DNA of 64,000 nt from Pictodentalium vernedei. Its lineage: Eukaryota; Mollusca; Scaphopoda; Dentaliida; Dentaliidae. Below, piece after piece: positions 10,278 to 19,265 of this stretch. The notes beneath the pieces were generated by a model. The model was not told where the DNA came from. It did not search any database and worked only from the letters and a program-made list of their open reading frames with translations. How positions within the stretch are numbered: position 1 is the stretch's first letter; each line of letters starts with the position of its first letter. The translations under genes and the position numbers were made by a program. The stretch lies in contig CM062292.1 of assembly GCA_031216915.1 (NCBI GenBank), positions 204,807,262-204,871,261 on the forward strand. Direction: 5' to 3'.

Positions 10278-10478
10278 AGAGAAGTTCTCCGGAGACCGAA
10301 GCGACTCTAAGAGAGTTCTTCACCTTAGTATCCATGAGTGTGGATGTAGCTAGGGCTGCGCCACGTCTAACCAACTCCAGGTTTGCCACAGAAAGGGCGG
10401 AGTTACACGTGGAATAAGCTACTGCCCTTGAAAGAAGTCTTAAAGAGGATTGTATATCCTGAAATTCTTTCCCTTGAT
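9952..10478 (-). pseudogene. DIRS gag, C-terminal part, copy B (frame-shifted)
   Basis: This frame contains VANLELVRRGAA and a Gly/Arg/Ser-rich basic tail, the equivalents of TANLELARRDAV and the basic tail of copy A gag. It begins where the upstream gag frame is lost, at about 10,465-10,490 within GCATCAAGGGAAAG, so one base was gained or lost there. It ends at 9,952. The next conserved module (DVVSP, then GGRL) lies in the frame of gag's first part, so a compensating shift occurs at about 9,990-10,050. Confidence 0.65.
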
Positions 10479-12053
10479 GCGCAGTGATAACGCCTTAGTA
10501 AGGTGATCTGCGTAAGATAAGGCATCTAAATTGGCTCTGTTAGACGAAATAGCTGTTTCCAACACCGCGGTTGGAAAAGAAGCCGACGACGGTAATGATA
10601 GCTCTAAGTCTTCCGCCTCGTCGTCCATACGCAGAGGAACTCTCGGTATACCCTGTCCTGCCGTGTCGAATTTATTCCTTGCATTAATGAAAGGCAGGTT
10701 GAGAGTATTGGCGGACAAGAAACCTGCTTGCCCCGTCCTGGAAGCAAGTTTAAATATAGCGTCGTTCAATAACTCAAATGTTCTTGCAACATTATTGGAC
10801 TGCGACGGAAACTCGGGAGCGATGTCCCTGAACCGCTCAAAAAATTCAGAGTCCAATGACGCTATAATCCTCTTGTCCGGAACCGCAGCAGTCTGGCCCG
10901 ACGGAACAACTTGAGGGAGAAAGTGCCGGATGAAGTCCACGGCAGCTTTATGTTGTTCTGAAAGGGATAGCTCCAAATCATCCGTATCCCTTTCACCATC
11001 CGGTCGGACCTCATGATGCTCCCGGTCGTCCGTCCCCGATGCTTCGGCGGAGCGTACCGACCCAGCGCCGTCGGATAATTCTCGATCCGACACCGTTTCT
11101 GTCGGCTGCTGGGATGCTGCGATAAGCTGTGCTATCTGCACAAGAATGTCCGGTGTCGAGACCTGCGGAGGCGCAGTCTTTCGCTGCTTCGCCGAGGGCA
11201 GCTCCGCATCAGATGGCTCCCGCATACTTTTTCTATGCGAACGTCCGGAGTCCATCGGCCTCGTGTCCCTGGCTGCCGGATGGTGTGACCTGGTCGCCGA
11301 AGAATCCCTGATCGGCGAAGCTGGTAAGATATCGGCGGTCACGCAGCCAAGGTGCGGTCGTGTGCGCTGACGAGAAGAAGAAGCCTTAGCAGTCTCCACG
11401 GACTGCCTATACAACGGAGCGTCCCGAGCGACGGACGTATGCTCCGCTTGCGACACATTTTGTACCACAACATCTGGTCCCAGATGTTGTTGTACGAGAG
11501 AGGGGCCTCTCTCGCTCGCGGCCCGGCTGGACCTGGACGAGCTAGGAACCGGACTCAAAGGCTTCCTCCGATCTCGTTTACTATCTGCCGTCACTGGGTG
11601 TGCACATTGAATGTTTATAGTGCTCGCATCACCCAACATTTCCTCCTGGACCGCATCGGACGAACCCGGCTGCCGAACCATTCGGTGAATGGACGCTACA
11701 CCGGGCGAGCTAGCGGACGACATTTGTCTAATCTCCATGAGCACTTTTGCCGCTAGCTCTGAATTCATTTGTGACGACGGAAGCGCACTTGCAGAAGATG
11801 ACATGGAAACATCACCCTGTTCTTGTTCCTCTGAAATAGAAACTGAGAGAGTAGAGCGACCTTGCGGAGAAAGAGCCGGCATAGCCCTTTCTCCAGTAAC
11901 AACATACCGTGACACACGTTTCCAATGTTTGTCATCCCAATATTGACATATAGAACAGGGATTAGTGCGAGAACACTGACTACAATTAATACAATGATCA
12001 TGAAAGTCAGAGGAAGATTTCTTCCCATTACAATTTGAACAATATCCTTTCAT
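10440..12053 (-). CDS. DIRS gag, N-terminal part, copy B
   Basis: Putative structural protein of the element, starting at the ATG 12,053-12,051. It opens with a Cys/His cluster (C5, C8, H18/H20, C21, C24, C27, C33, C36) that could bind zinc and nucleic acid. A long Ser/Arg/Glu-rich low-complexity middle follows, then a folded-looking part (about residues 370-520) containing VDFIRHFLPQVVPSG and SELAAKVLMEIR. Copies C and D have homologues of these. The frame terminates at 10,440 only because of a one-base shift; conserved gag sequence continues at 10,478. No known gag domain can be named with certainty, and the role rests on position and conservation among copies. Confidence 0.7.
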   Translation of the reverse strand: MKGYCSNCNGKKSSSDFHDHCINCSQCSRTNPCSICQYWDDKHWKRVSRYVVTGERAMPALSPQGRSTLSVSISEEQEQGDVSMSSSASALPSSQMNSELAAKVLMEIRQMSSASSPGVASIHRMVRQPGSSDAVQEEMLGDASTINIQCAHPVTADSKRDRRKPLSPVPSSSRSSRAASERGPSLVQQHLGPDVVVQNVSQAEHTSVARDAPLYRQSVETAKASSSRQRTRPHLGCVTADILPASPIRDSSATRSHHPAARDTRPMDSGRSHRKSMREPSDAELPSAKQRKTAPPQVSTPDILVQIAQLIAASQQPTETVSDRELSDGAGSVRSAEASGTDDREHHEVRPDGERDTDDLELSLSEQHKAAVDFIRHFLPQVVPSGQTAAVPDKRIIASLDSEFFERFRDIAPEFPSQSNNVARTFELLNDAIFKLASRTGQAGFLSANTLNLPFINARNKFDTAGQGIPRVPLRMDDEAEDLELSLPSSASFPTAVLETAISSNRANLDALSYADHLTKALSLRIKGKNFRIYNPL

Positions 12054-12943
12054 TGTGAAAAGTCAACAAGTCCTAGTTACTCGCACAAACCCCTGACACA
12101 AAGATACATAATAACATGATCCATTATGAAAAAACAATTGCAAATCAAAATAATTTTGAAAAAATATTTTTTCAGCGAAGCCCAAGTTTCTGAAAAGTAA
12201 CGTTGAGCCCCGATGGATCCGATGGCAAAGTGTGGTCAAAAATTTTAAATTTATATAAAATAATTAATGAGACACTTACGGATAATATAAATGTATCTTA
12301 TAGTGAGATAAACTACACCAAAGGCAAACAGCCCCCCTCAAAAAAGGCTGTTGCCAATGTAAACAAACAGTGTAAAACACCAGAAAACATGACTCCAGGC
12401 ACTGAAAAAACTGGCCCGAAATCAGTCATCAAAATTACACTCTATCTGATGCAAGACAGAGACTCCCAGGGGAGAATCTGCAGAACATCAGATGGAAGAT
12501 GCAGAACACAACGTTTATACACCCATGGGTGAAGACGTAACTATGGGGAAAATAACAGAAAACATTCTGTATCCAAGCAACTCTCCCAAGAAAATTTTAG
12601 AAATGAACTTTCTCAAAAAATATGCCAAAAGCATGGGAGAATTGCAAGGGGGGGGACTTAGAAGGCTAGGGGAGAGGAAACACTGAATAAGCAGTGCAAC
12701 ATTTTAGCAAGAATGACAACAAGAGGCCCATGCCTCGAAAATAGGCAACTTAACATAATTTCATAAAAAATTTTAAGTACAGCCCTGATTATTTTTTGTC
12801 ACTTCTTTTTCCTCTCCTCCTTCTATATCCTCCTTAGAATCACCATTTCTCCAAAAATTACGTGTCTGGCATCCTTTAAACTGAGATTTACAAGCACAAA
12901 GATCAGTGAGATGTTGACTGATGAAGGGCCAAACAGAGAATGA
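12054..12943 (-). other. Leader region of DIRS copy B
   Basis: AT-rich non-coding sequence between gag and the right terminal repeat. Parts are conserved in copy C (28,080-28,830), for example TTACAGCCCTGA and the text around CCAATGTAAACAA, so it belongs to the element. No clear promoter was recognised. Confidence 0.55.
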
Positions 12944-13138
12944 TAATTGGCGCCAATTTCAGGACGTCCTTGACACTGCGCATGCGCAGTGGGGGCGTAG
13001 TATGGAGGTCCTATAGGACATGATTTCTTTTGGTTTTGGATGCAAATTTTGGGGATTGGGGGGCAAAATTTGTGTTTGGCCCTGGTTTTGTTAGAGTTAG
13101 CACCAGCTAAGTCTGGGTCATTGGTACAGTATAAAAAT
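12944..13138 (-). repeat. Right inverted terminal repeat of DIRS copy B
   Basis: Inverse of 6,078-6,258 with a single mismatch. It contains the central palindrome ACTGCGCATGCGCAGT and ends in CAGTATAAAAAT, which matches the right-end complement stored in the internal complementary region. Confidence 0.9.
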
Positions 13139-13305
13139 ATCGCAATCTTCTAACGTAAGTGTGCTGCAATCAAATTACAATCTGATCACAAACGGAATTG
13201 CTTCTGTGATGATAGTACTGTAACTGAAAACATCCAGACACGAAGGATGTTGTCGAGAGATTTTCCTGTAAAACTACAGCTCGTCTAGAGCAATTGTAAA
13301 GCCTG

Positions 13306-13544
13306 TTAAACCTTTATGCAATGCACAGGGTATCCAAATTTAGTCTCAGTACATCAAAATTTATAATTTTAATCATTTTTTCAGATTTTTAAAACAATTC
13401 AACAAAATCATATCATGTGACCTCCTCATTGGAATGAGTTCATAAATGAGGGCTCACATGGGGGTTTGTTGAAATTTTTTTTTTAACTGCTTAATTTGCA
13501 AATTACGTGGGTGGATGAGACCATTTTGTTTGAGAAAGGGTTAA
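13306..13544. mobile_element. piggyBac-like MITE
   Basis: TTAA at both ends (13,306-13,309 and 13,541-13,544) flanks ACCTTTATGCAATG on the left and GAGAAAGGG on the right, diverged versions of the CCCTTTACCC termini at 34,387-34,632. The size agrees within a few bases, and the inner hairpin around ATCATGTGACC...GGAATGAG is shared. Confidence 0.65.
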
Positions 13545-13714
13545 TGTAAATTTTGCTGCACAAAAGTTTAAAAGTCCCAAGTCACTATGAACACAGTCAT
13601 ACTGTAAGAGCTCTTGACTAGTTGCAATGTATCTCAATATCTCAAAAGTTCATTCAGCTGGAGAATGAGGGATGCATTTCTGAAAGTACTGTGGAGCCCA
13701 CTTAATTAGATATC

Positions 13715-14037
13715 TGGGAGTGTAGTTGCTCAGTGGTTACGACATTAGACTTCAAACCACAAGGTCCACGGTTCGATCCCCGGTAGGGGTAAATGCATTG
13801 TGTTCTTGGGGAAGGAACTTAATCCCGATTGCCCACATGTGGACATGGTAAAGCTGTGTAGTAAGGCATACTGCATGTCAATAGTGCACTTGTCTTCAAC
13901 CAATGCTAATCCTGCTTGTGCCGAGTTAGTATGTTGGGGAGTATTTCAACTTCCTCCACCAGTAAAACTGTTCAACATGATGTGACCTTGGCTGTCGAAA
14001 GTGTAATTAAAAAACTCCAATAAATAAATAAATATAT
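13715..14037 (+). mobile_element. tRNA-derived SINE, copy 1
   Basis: The head resembles a tRNA: an A-box-like TAGTTGCTCAGTGG and a B box GGTTCGATCCC at 13,770-13,780. The body contains GCATACTGCATGTCAAT and CTTGTCTTCAACCAATGCTA, and the tail is AATAAATAAATAAATA. Copies 2, 3 and 4 (15,807; 33,714; 44,652) share head and body. Confidence 0.8.
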
Positions 14038-14512
14038 TGTATATCTCTTAACTGAATAACTCTGTTAAAGGAATATAACTTTCAACACAAAACCATTTAC
14101 CACACCTTAAGTACAAATTTGACCTGTTATTTGCATATAGGTTACAGGGTAAACTCCTGTTAACTGAATAAAAAAGTATTGTAATATATGGAGAAATTAT
14201 CCAGACAATCACCATATTTCTATTTAGTCTCAGTACATCAAATACAGGCATTTAATTTGTTATACCTCGTTTGACATGGCTCCAGGAGCTCTGTCCAGTA
14301 TGATATAATAGAATAAATGTTCAGCTTATCTCTGGAATGCAGGAATGTGACAACATCCCTGTCAACTGAATTCTGTTACAGACCTTAAAATTTGTCACGA
14401 TTCACAAGAATCAGTTTTCATTCTTGCAAACCCCTATTGTGAGAATCATTTCAATTTTCAGTTCTTAAATATTCAGAATCTGAGAGCACTGTTACACCTC
14501 TGTGTGAAAAAC
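14038..14512. other. Unassigned intergenic or intronic spacer
   Basis: AT-rich sequence with no recognisable gene or repeat, between the SINE and the next hairpin-ended element. Confidence 0.5.
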
Positions 14513-15757
14513 ATGTACATATGCCAGAGTAAAAATAGGCCGATGAAATCGTCAGATGTGTACCCATACACACAACTAGTAGAAAGCTGTATAACGGAGG
14601 GCCACCCCGGATGCTGACATTATGTACACCATACATGGTATGGGTACATATAGAAATGGATTGGGGGAGTATCTAATTTGATGGATAAAGGGTTAATATC
14701 TCAGGATCAAATTATCAGATTTACACCAAAAAGTATACAGCTTGGCACATCAGTAACCTGAACACAAATATAAAGTAACTTGACAATCCAAGCAATATTT
14801 TTCAAGTTATCGAATGCCAAAGGTATTGGAGGAATTTTCAATTTGAAGGACAAAGGGTTAATATCACAGGATCAAATTATCAGATTTATACCGAAAACTA
14901 TACAGCTCGGCACATCAGTAACCTGAACACATATATGAAGTAACATGTCAATCAGACTGATATTTTTTGAGTTATCTCATGCCAAAGGGATTGGAGGAAT
15001 TTTCAATTTGAAGGATAAAGGGTTAATATCTCAGGATCAAATTATCAGATTTACACCAAAAACTATACAGCTCGGCACATCAGTAACCTCAACACAAATA
15101 TAAAATAACTTGACAATCCAAGCAATATTTTTCAAGTTATCGAATGCCAAAGGGATGGGAGGAATTTTCAATTTGAAGGATAAAGGGTTAATATCTCAGG
15201 ACCAAATCATCAGATTTACACCAAAAACTATACAGGTCAGCACATTAGTAACCTGAACACAAATGTAAAGTAACTTGACAATCCAAGCAATATTTTTCAA
15301 GTTATCAAATGCCAAAGGGATTGAAGGAATTTTCAATTTGAAGGGTAAAGGGTTAATATCTCAGGATCAAAATAACAGATTTACACCAAAAACTACACAG
15401 CTCGGAACATCAGTAACCTGAAGTTATTTATAAAGTAACATGACAATTGGATTGATATTTTTAGAGTTATCTCATGCCAAAGGGATTGGAAGAATTCTCA
15501 ATTTGATTGATAGAGAGTTAATATCTCAGGATCAAATTATCAGATTTACACCAAACACTATACAGCTCGGCACATCAGTAACCTGACACAAATATAAAGT
15601 AACATGACAATCAAAGCAATATTGTTCAAGTTATCGAATGCCAAAGAAATGGATACGGACACCAGACGGACAGAGACAGACAAAGGATGGACGAACGATG
15701 GATGGCCACCCCAGATGCTGGCATTATGTGTACCATACATATTATGGGTACACATAA
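14513..15757 (+). mobile_element. Hairpin-ended tandem-repeat element, 165-bp core
   Basis: A core of six units has GGTTAATATC at 14,691, 14,856, 15,021, 15,186 and 15,351 and a variant near 15,517, a strict 165-bp period. It is followed by a GACGGACAGAGACAGAC tract and a 3' hairpin at 15,725-15,756 (arms TATGTGTACC and GGGTACACATA), then AAAA. A motif TGTACCCATA near 14,560 is the inverse of the hairpin arm. A second 3'-end-like hairpin with the same CCACCCCGGATGCTG prefix sits at about 14,590-14,652, so two elements may lie head to tail. Confidence 0.7.
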
Positions 15758-15806
15758 AAAGCAAGCATCATATGTATTTATTTAAGAGAGCTCAATCTTT
15801 AAGGGG

Positions 15807-16157
15807 GGAGGGCTCAGTAGGTTGAAGTGCAGGCTGCAAGACGAGAGGTCCTCGGTTCGAATCCCACCTGCGGCAACCGTGTTGTGTCCTTGGGCAAGAC
15901 ACTTCACCCCCATTGCCCAAGTTGGGGCACGTGGCATTGTGTACTAAGGTGTACTGCACATCAATGGTGCCCTTGTCTTCAACCAATGCTAACACTGCCT
16001 GTGTGGAGTTAGTATGTTGGGGAGCCTGACAGTTGCTCGCCATTGCCCGGTGGTTCTCTCTGGGTACTCCGGCTTCCTCCACCCATAAAACTTTCTGACA
16101 TGAGGTGACCCTGGCTGTCAAAAGTGTAGTTAAACCACAATAAATAATAATAATAAT
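15807..16157 (+). mobile_element. tRNA-derived SINE, copy 2
   Basis: B box GGTTCGAATCC at 15,854-15,864, then CTTGGGCAAGACACTTCACC, the GTACTGCACATCAATGG body and an AATAAATAATAATAAT tail. It is the longest of the four copies, with the full CTTCCTCCACCCATAAAAC block. Confidence 0.82.
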
Positions 16158-16566
16158 CTTTAAGGACCCAGTTTCAATTTCAACTTTGGCGAGTTTCTTT
16201 TCATACATGTATGTATAGAATACATGTTCCAACATAGAAGCTTTTTTCGGTCTTGCTGATGGAAATTACAGAACTGTGGCAGTGGAGTCTAGTGACATCT
16301 TGGCTTCCTATGCAGGCAGCCAAGACGTAACTAAACACCACTGCTAAGTGACGTTTTGTTACCTTGTTATGAGGAGGCAAAGATTAAGAATTCCCCTGGC
16401 TTTTTAAATCCACTTCTAAAATCTATGACAAGAATCAAATGAACATTTTACACAAATGAAAGATTATTCTCCAGGCCTGTCATTTTCAAAATTGAAGAGG
16501 GACCATAACTGCCCTCCTTAATTAGGCCCAGGAGGGCTTTTTTTGACCTGCATTAACTGAGTTTAG

Positions 16567-16584
16567 GGGGGGGGGGGGGGGGGG
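16567..16584 (+). repeat. Poly-G tract
   Basis: Uninterrupted run of about 18 G. Several other homopolymer C or G tracts occur in the window (about 18,210; 19,501; 20,850; 31,300; 31,880). Confidence 0.9.
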
Positions 16585-16613
16585 CTACTGGGGGCTATTC
16601 TAGTATTAGTAGT

Positions 16614-16882
16614 AATAGTATCAGGCCTGAAAATAAGCAGGCTGACATTTGAAGAATGAGGTCCCCAGAGGGTGAATTTGATGATGCTATCCCACACAGC
16701 AGGCCAATTTATCCTCTGGGTACCTTTCTCTGTTTAGTTTTGAGACCCTGATTCAGATTGAGGTTCACAGAGGATAAATTTAGTGATGCTACCCTGCTGT
16801 GCAGGGTAGCATCACAAAATTCACCCTCTGGGGACCTCATTTTACAGATGACAGTCTGCTTATTTTCTGGTTTGAATAGTAT
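16614..16882. mobile_element. hAT-like MITE with 8-bp target duplication
   Basis: AATAGTAT occurs directly outside both ends (16,614-16,621 and 16,875-16,882). The 253-bp element begins CAGGCCTGAAAATAAGCAG and ends with the inverse CTGCTTATTTTCTGGTTTG. The arms continue as a long inverted repeat that includes GAGGTCCCCAGAGGGTGAA. An 8-bp duplication with CA-starting inverted repeats fits hAT-type non-autonomous elements. Confidence 0.8.
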
Positions 16883-17895
16883 TGTATCATTCACTTAGTA
16901 TAATTTCCATCATCAATCCTATAATACTATTAAATCTACACTGTATTCAGACTGGCATCATGACATATTCAGCATCAGATTTAAATGTGGGATTATACAT
17001 TAAAATATTAGCAACACTGAGTTTCAAACTGTCAAGTATTTTAACTTGATTTCCCTTTATAGCAATGACAGCCATTGTTTACATTATACACATGTCGTCT
17101 GCACATGTACATAAATAGGCTGATGTAATCTTGAGTAAAATTGGGAAGCTGTTATAGTCTGTATCAAATAAGTACGCATTTACTCTGTTGTTCAATATTA
17201 CTCACTCAGTTTGACATTTTTATAACTATTTTTTTTATTCTGTTGAAATACAAGCATGACCCCATTCTATTACAGAAAATGGTGAAGCAGGCGGTAACCA
17301 CCTGCAGAATGTTCCATTCAGGCAGGCGATAGTGGGCAAGGATGATCGCTCTCTTCAGAATGACAGCAGGCCTTTAACTTTTATTTTGGACACACTCATT
17401 TGACCTATAAATTTGGGCACATTAAAACCAGAAATAGCAGCCTTATCCAGTTATGCTTTATTGCCATGTCTTTCTTTATGTTTCTATGGCCATATTTTGA
17501 TGGAAGTTATTCTCAAATGTAGAAGAGGCAGAGAGAATTTATATATTTTTCTTGATGTTTTCAGGCCTTCTCTAATTTGGGCATACCTGTAAATGGTGTG
17601 AAATTAGGAAAATCTAAAGGTTGGACAGGTCTGATTCTCATTGTTGTCCTTTTGAGAATTATTTGCACAAATCAAATCTGATTCATGCATGAATTTAAAG
17701 CTCTGTGTTAATTGAATAATTTTCACTGGCAAAGTGGCGATTTAGTTAATAGGGTTCCACTGTACTGCAGTTTATGCAAAACATTTATTTTGTGTCTTTT
17801 TTGGGCATGTCTGCGCAAATACAGTAAATGATTTTGAAATACATTCTTATCAGGATTTCCTATTTTAAATTGTTTGCTGAAACTATCTTTCTTAC
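16883..17895. other. Intron sequence of the carrier gene
   Basis: AT-rich DNA downstream (in gene orientation) of the exon at 17,896-18,060. No further exon, repeat or RNA gene was recognised. Confidence 0.5.
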
Positions 17896-18060
17896 CTCTG
17901 CTGTTGGAAACAAATTTTTTATATTATGATAAAATCCAAAATATATCATATTGAAAACTCCATGTCTTCCTAATGTTGCTGTAAGACCCTTATTCAGTCC
18001 TTGGAAACCAAAACCATTCTCTTTAAAAATTTCTCTAGCAGTATGAATAGTACTTCTTTG
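17896..18060 (-). CDS. SLC25A21: Exon of mitochondrial 2-oxodicarboxylate carrier (SLC25A21-like)
   Basis: A 55-codon exon of a mitochondrial carrier, an inner-membrane transporter that exchanges 2-oxoadipate and 2-oxoglutarate in lysine and tryptophan breakdown. It is bounded by TTTTTTACAG on its 5' side and GTAAGA after its last codon, with both borders in phase 0. The peptide contains GLNKGLTATLGRHGVFNMIY, which is diagnostic for the SLC25A21 subfamily as known from vertebrates. It continues directly from the exon at 32,276-32,383, giving KFTE joined to QRST. Carrier proteins have three repeats of about 100 residues; this exon covers part of the second repeat. The next exon was not found in the window. 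Confidence 0.9.
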
Positions 18061-18186
18061 CTGTAAAAAACAAACATACAACAAAGTCTGAAGGCAGAAT
18101 GTGGTTCAGTGCTAAATTAACTCTTTCCAACATGACTCAAAAGCTTTTGCACAGTAAAATATCAAGCAATGAACAACTAGAGGTAC

Positions 18187-18741
18187 TGTGAGCAAACTCA
18201 CAAAGTGATACCCCCCCCCCCCCCCCCATGCCTGAAATGTATAAGTTGGATTATCTCCCTTTGGAAATGTCAGAACGGAATTATATTGCTTCATGCACAT
18301 CTTCATATGGAGTTCTTCCATTGTGTAAATTTTCATGAAAATTCTTTATACGGTTTAGGAGGCGTTGCGCTTACAAGGATGGACAGACAGTATAAGTTAG
18401 ATTATCTCCCCTTGGAAATGTCAGAACGGAATTATATTGCTTCATGCACATCTTCATATGGAGTTCTTCCACTGTGTAAAGTTTCCTGAAAATTCTTCAA
18501 ACGGTTTAGGAGGAGTTGCGCTTACAAGGATGGACAGACGGTCTAAGTTAGATTATCTCCTCTTGGAAATGTCAGAACGGAATTATATTGCTTCATGCAC
18601 ATCTTCATATGGAGTTCTTCCATTGTGTAAAGTTTCATGAAAATTCTTCAAACGGTTTAGGAGGAGTTGTGCTTACAAGAACGGACAGACGGGGTGATTC
18701 CTATATACCCCCCAAACTTTGTTTGTGGGGGGTATAAAAAC
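18187..18741 (+). mobile_element. Hairpin-ended tandem-repeat element, 150-bp core
   Basis: The 5' palindrome TGTGAGCAAACTCACA (18,187-18,202) is followed by GTGATACCCCCC, whose inverse GGGGGGTATA closes the 3' hairpin at 18,704-18,736; AAAAAC follows. The core has three units of about 150 bp, with CAGAACGGAATTATATTGC at 18,271, 18,422 and 18,572. A GGACAGACGG tract and GTGAT precede the hairpin, as in the other families. Confidence 0.75.
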
Positions 18742-18877
18742 AACACAATCAGCAAGAAACCATGTCTGCAAAAGATCAGTCTGTCAAGGTTGATTGAGAG
18801 GTACATTTTCCATGCTTTGACAGGTATAATAAATGAAACAGGCCATTAGTCCAAACTTGCACCCATAGCCGTAAAAT

Positions 18878-19265
18878 GATAAATTTTAAGTAATTTGTAT
18901 ATTTTTTATACTTACCAATGGCCAGACTAGCTGGTGCAAACTAGATATTATCAAGGGCCAAACACAAATTTTGAACCCCCAATCCCCAAAATTTGCATAC
19001 ATAACCGAAAATTAAAAGTCCTATCTGGCCCTCCATACTTTTACCAACTGCATATGCACAGCAATCAGGAAGAGACCGGAATTGGCGCAACATCATTCTT
19101 TGTAGATGAGCATACTAATAATAACTCAGCGTTGAGGTATGAGTGCCCACTCATGGGAGGGCCATCCTGTCTGGGCCATTGGTAAGAATAAAGAATATAC
19201 AAATTACTTAAAATTTACCATATTTTTATACTAATAACCAATGGCCCAGACTTAGCTGAATCGTA
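18878..19265 (+). repeat. Left terminal repeat and internal complementary region of copy C
   Basis: Contains TTACCAATGGCCAGACTAGC, then AATCCCCAAAATTTGCAT and GGCGCAAC as in copy B. At about 19,170-19,255 GGCCATTGGTAAGAATAAAG is joined to TTTTTATACTAATAACCAAT, the circle-junction arrangement. Divergence from copy B is substantial. Confidence 0.75.

Larger units (their letters stand above)
6030..13138 (-). mobile_element. DIRS-type retrotransposon, copy B (near complete)
   Basis: Read on the minus strand, a right inverted terminal repeat (13,138-12,944) is followed by a leader, gag (12,053-9,952), RT-RNase H-methyltransferase-like (9,853-7,973), tyrosine recombinase (to 7,017), a short 3' region, an internal complementary region (about 6,440-6,262) and the left terminal repeat (6,258-6,030). 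This is the DIRS1 type of architecture, which integrates through a circular DNA intermediate using a tyrosine recombinase. The two inner terminal repeats differ at only one base over about 190 bp, which suggests a young insertion. No target-site duplication is seen, as expected for the group. Confidence 0.92.

Noticed and set aside
13140..17895. Downstream exon of the SLC25A21-like gene (third carrier repeat)
   Set aside because: No sequence encoding the expected P-F-D-V-A-K-type signature was seen on the minus strand.
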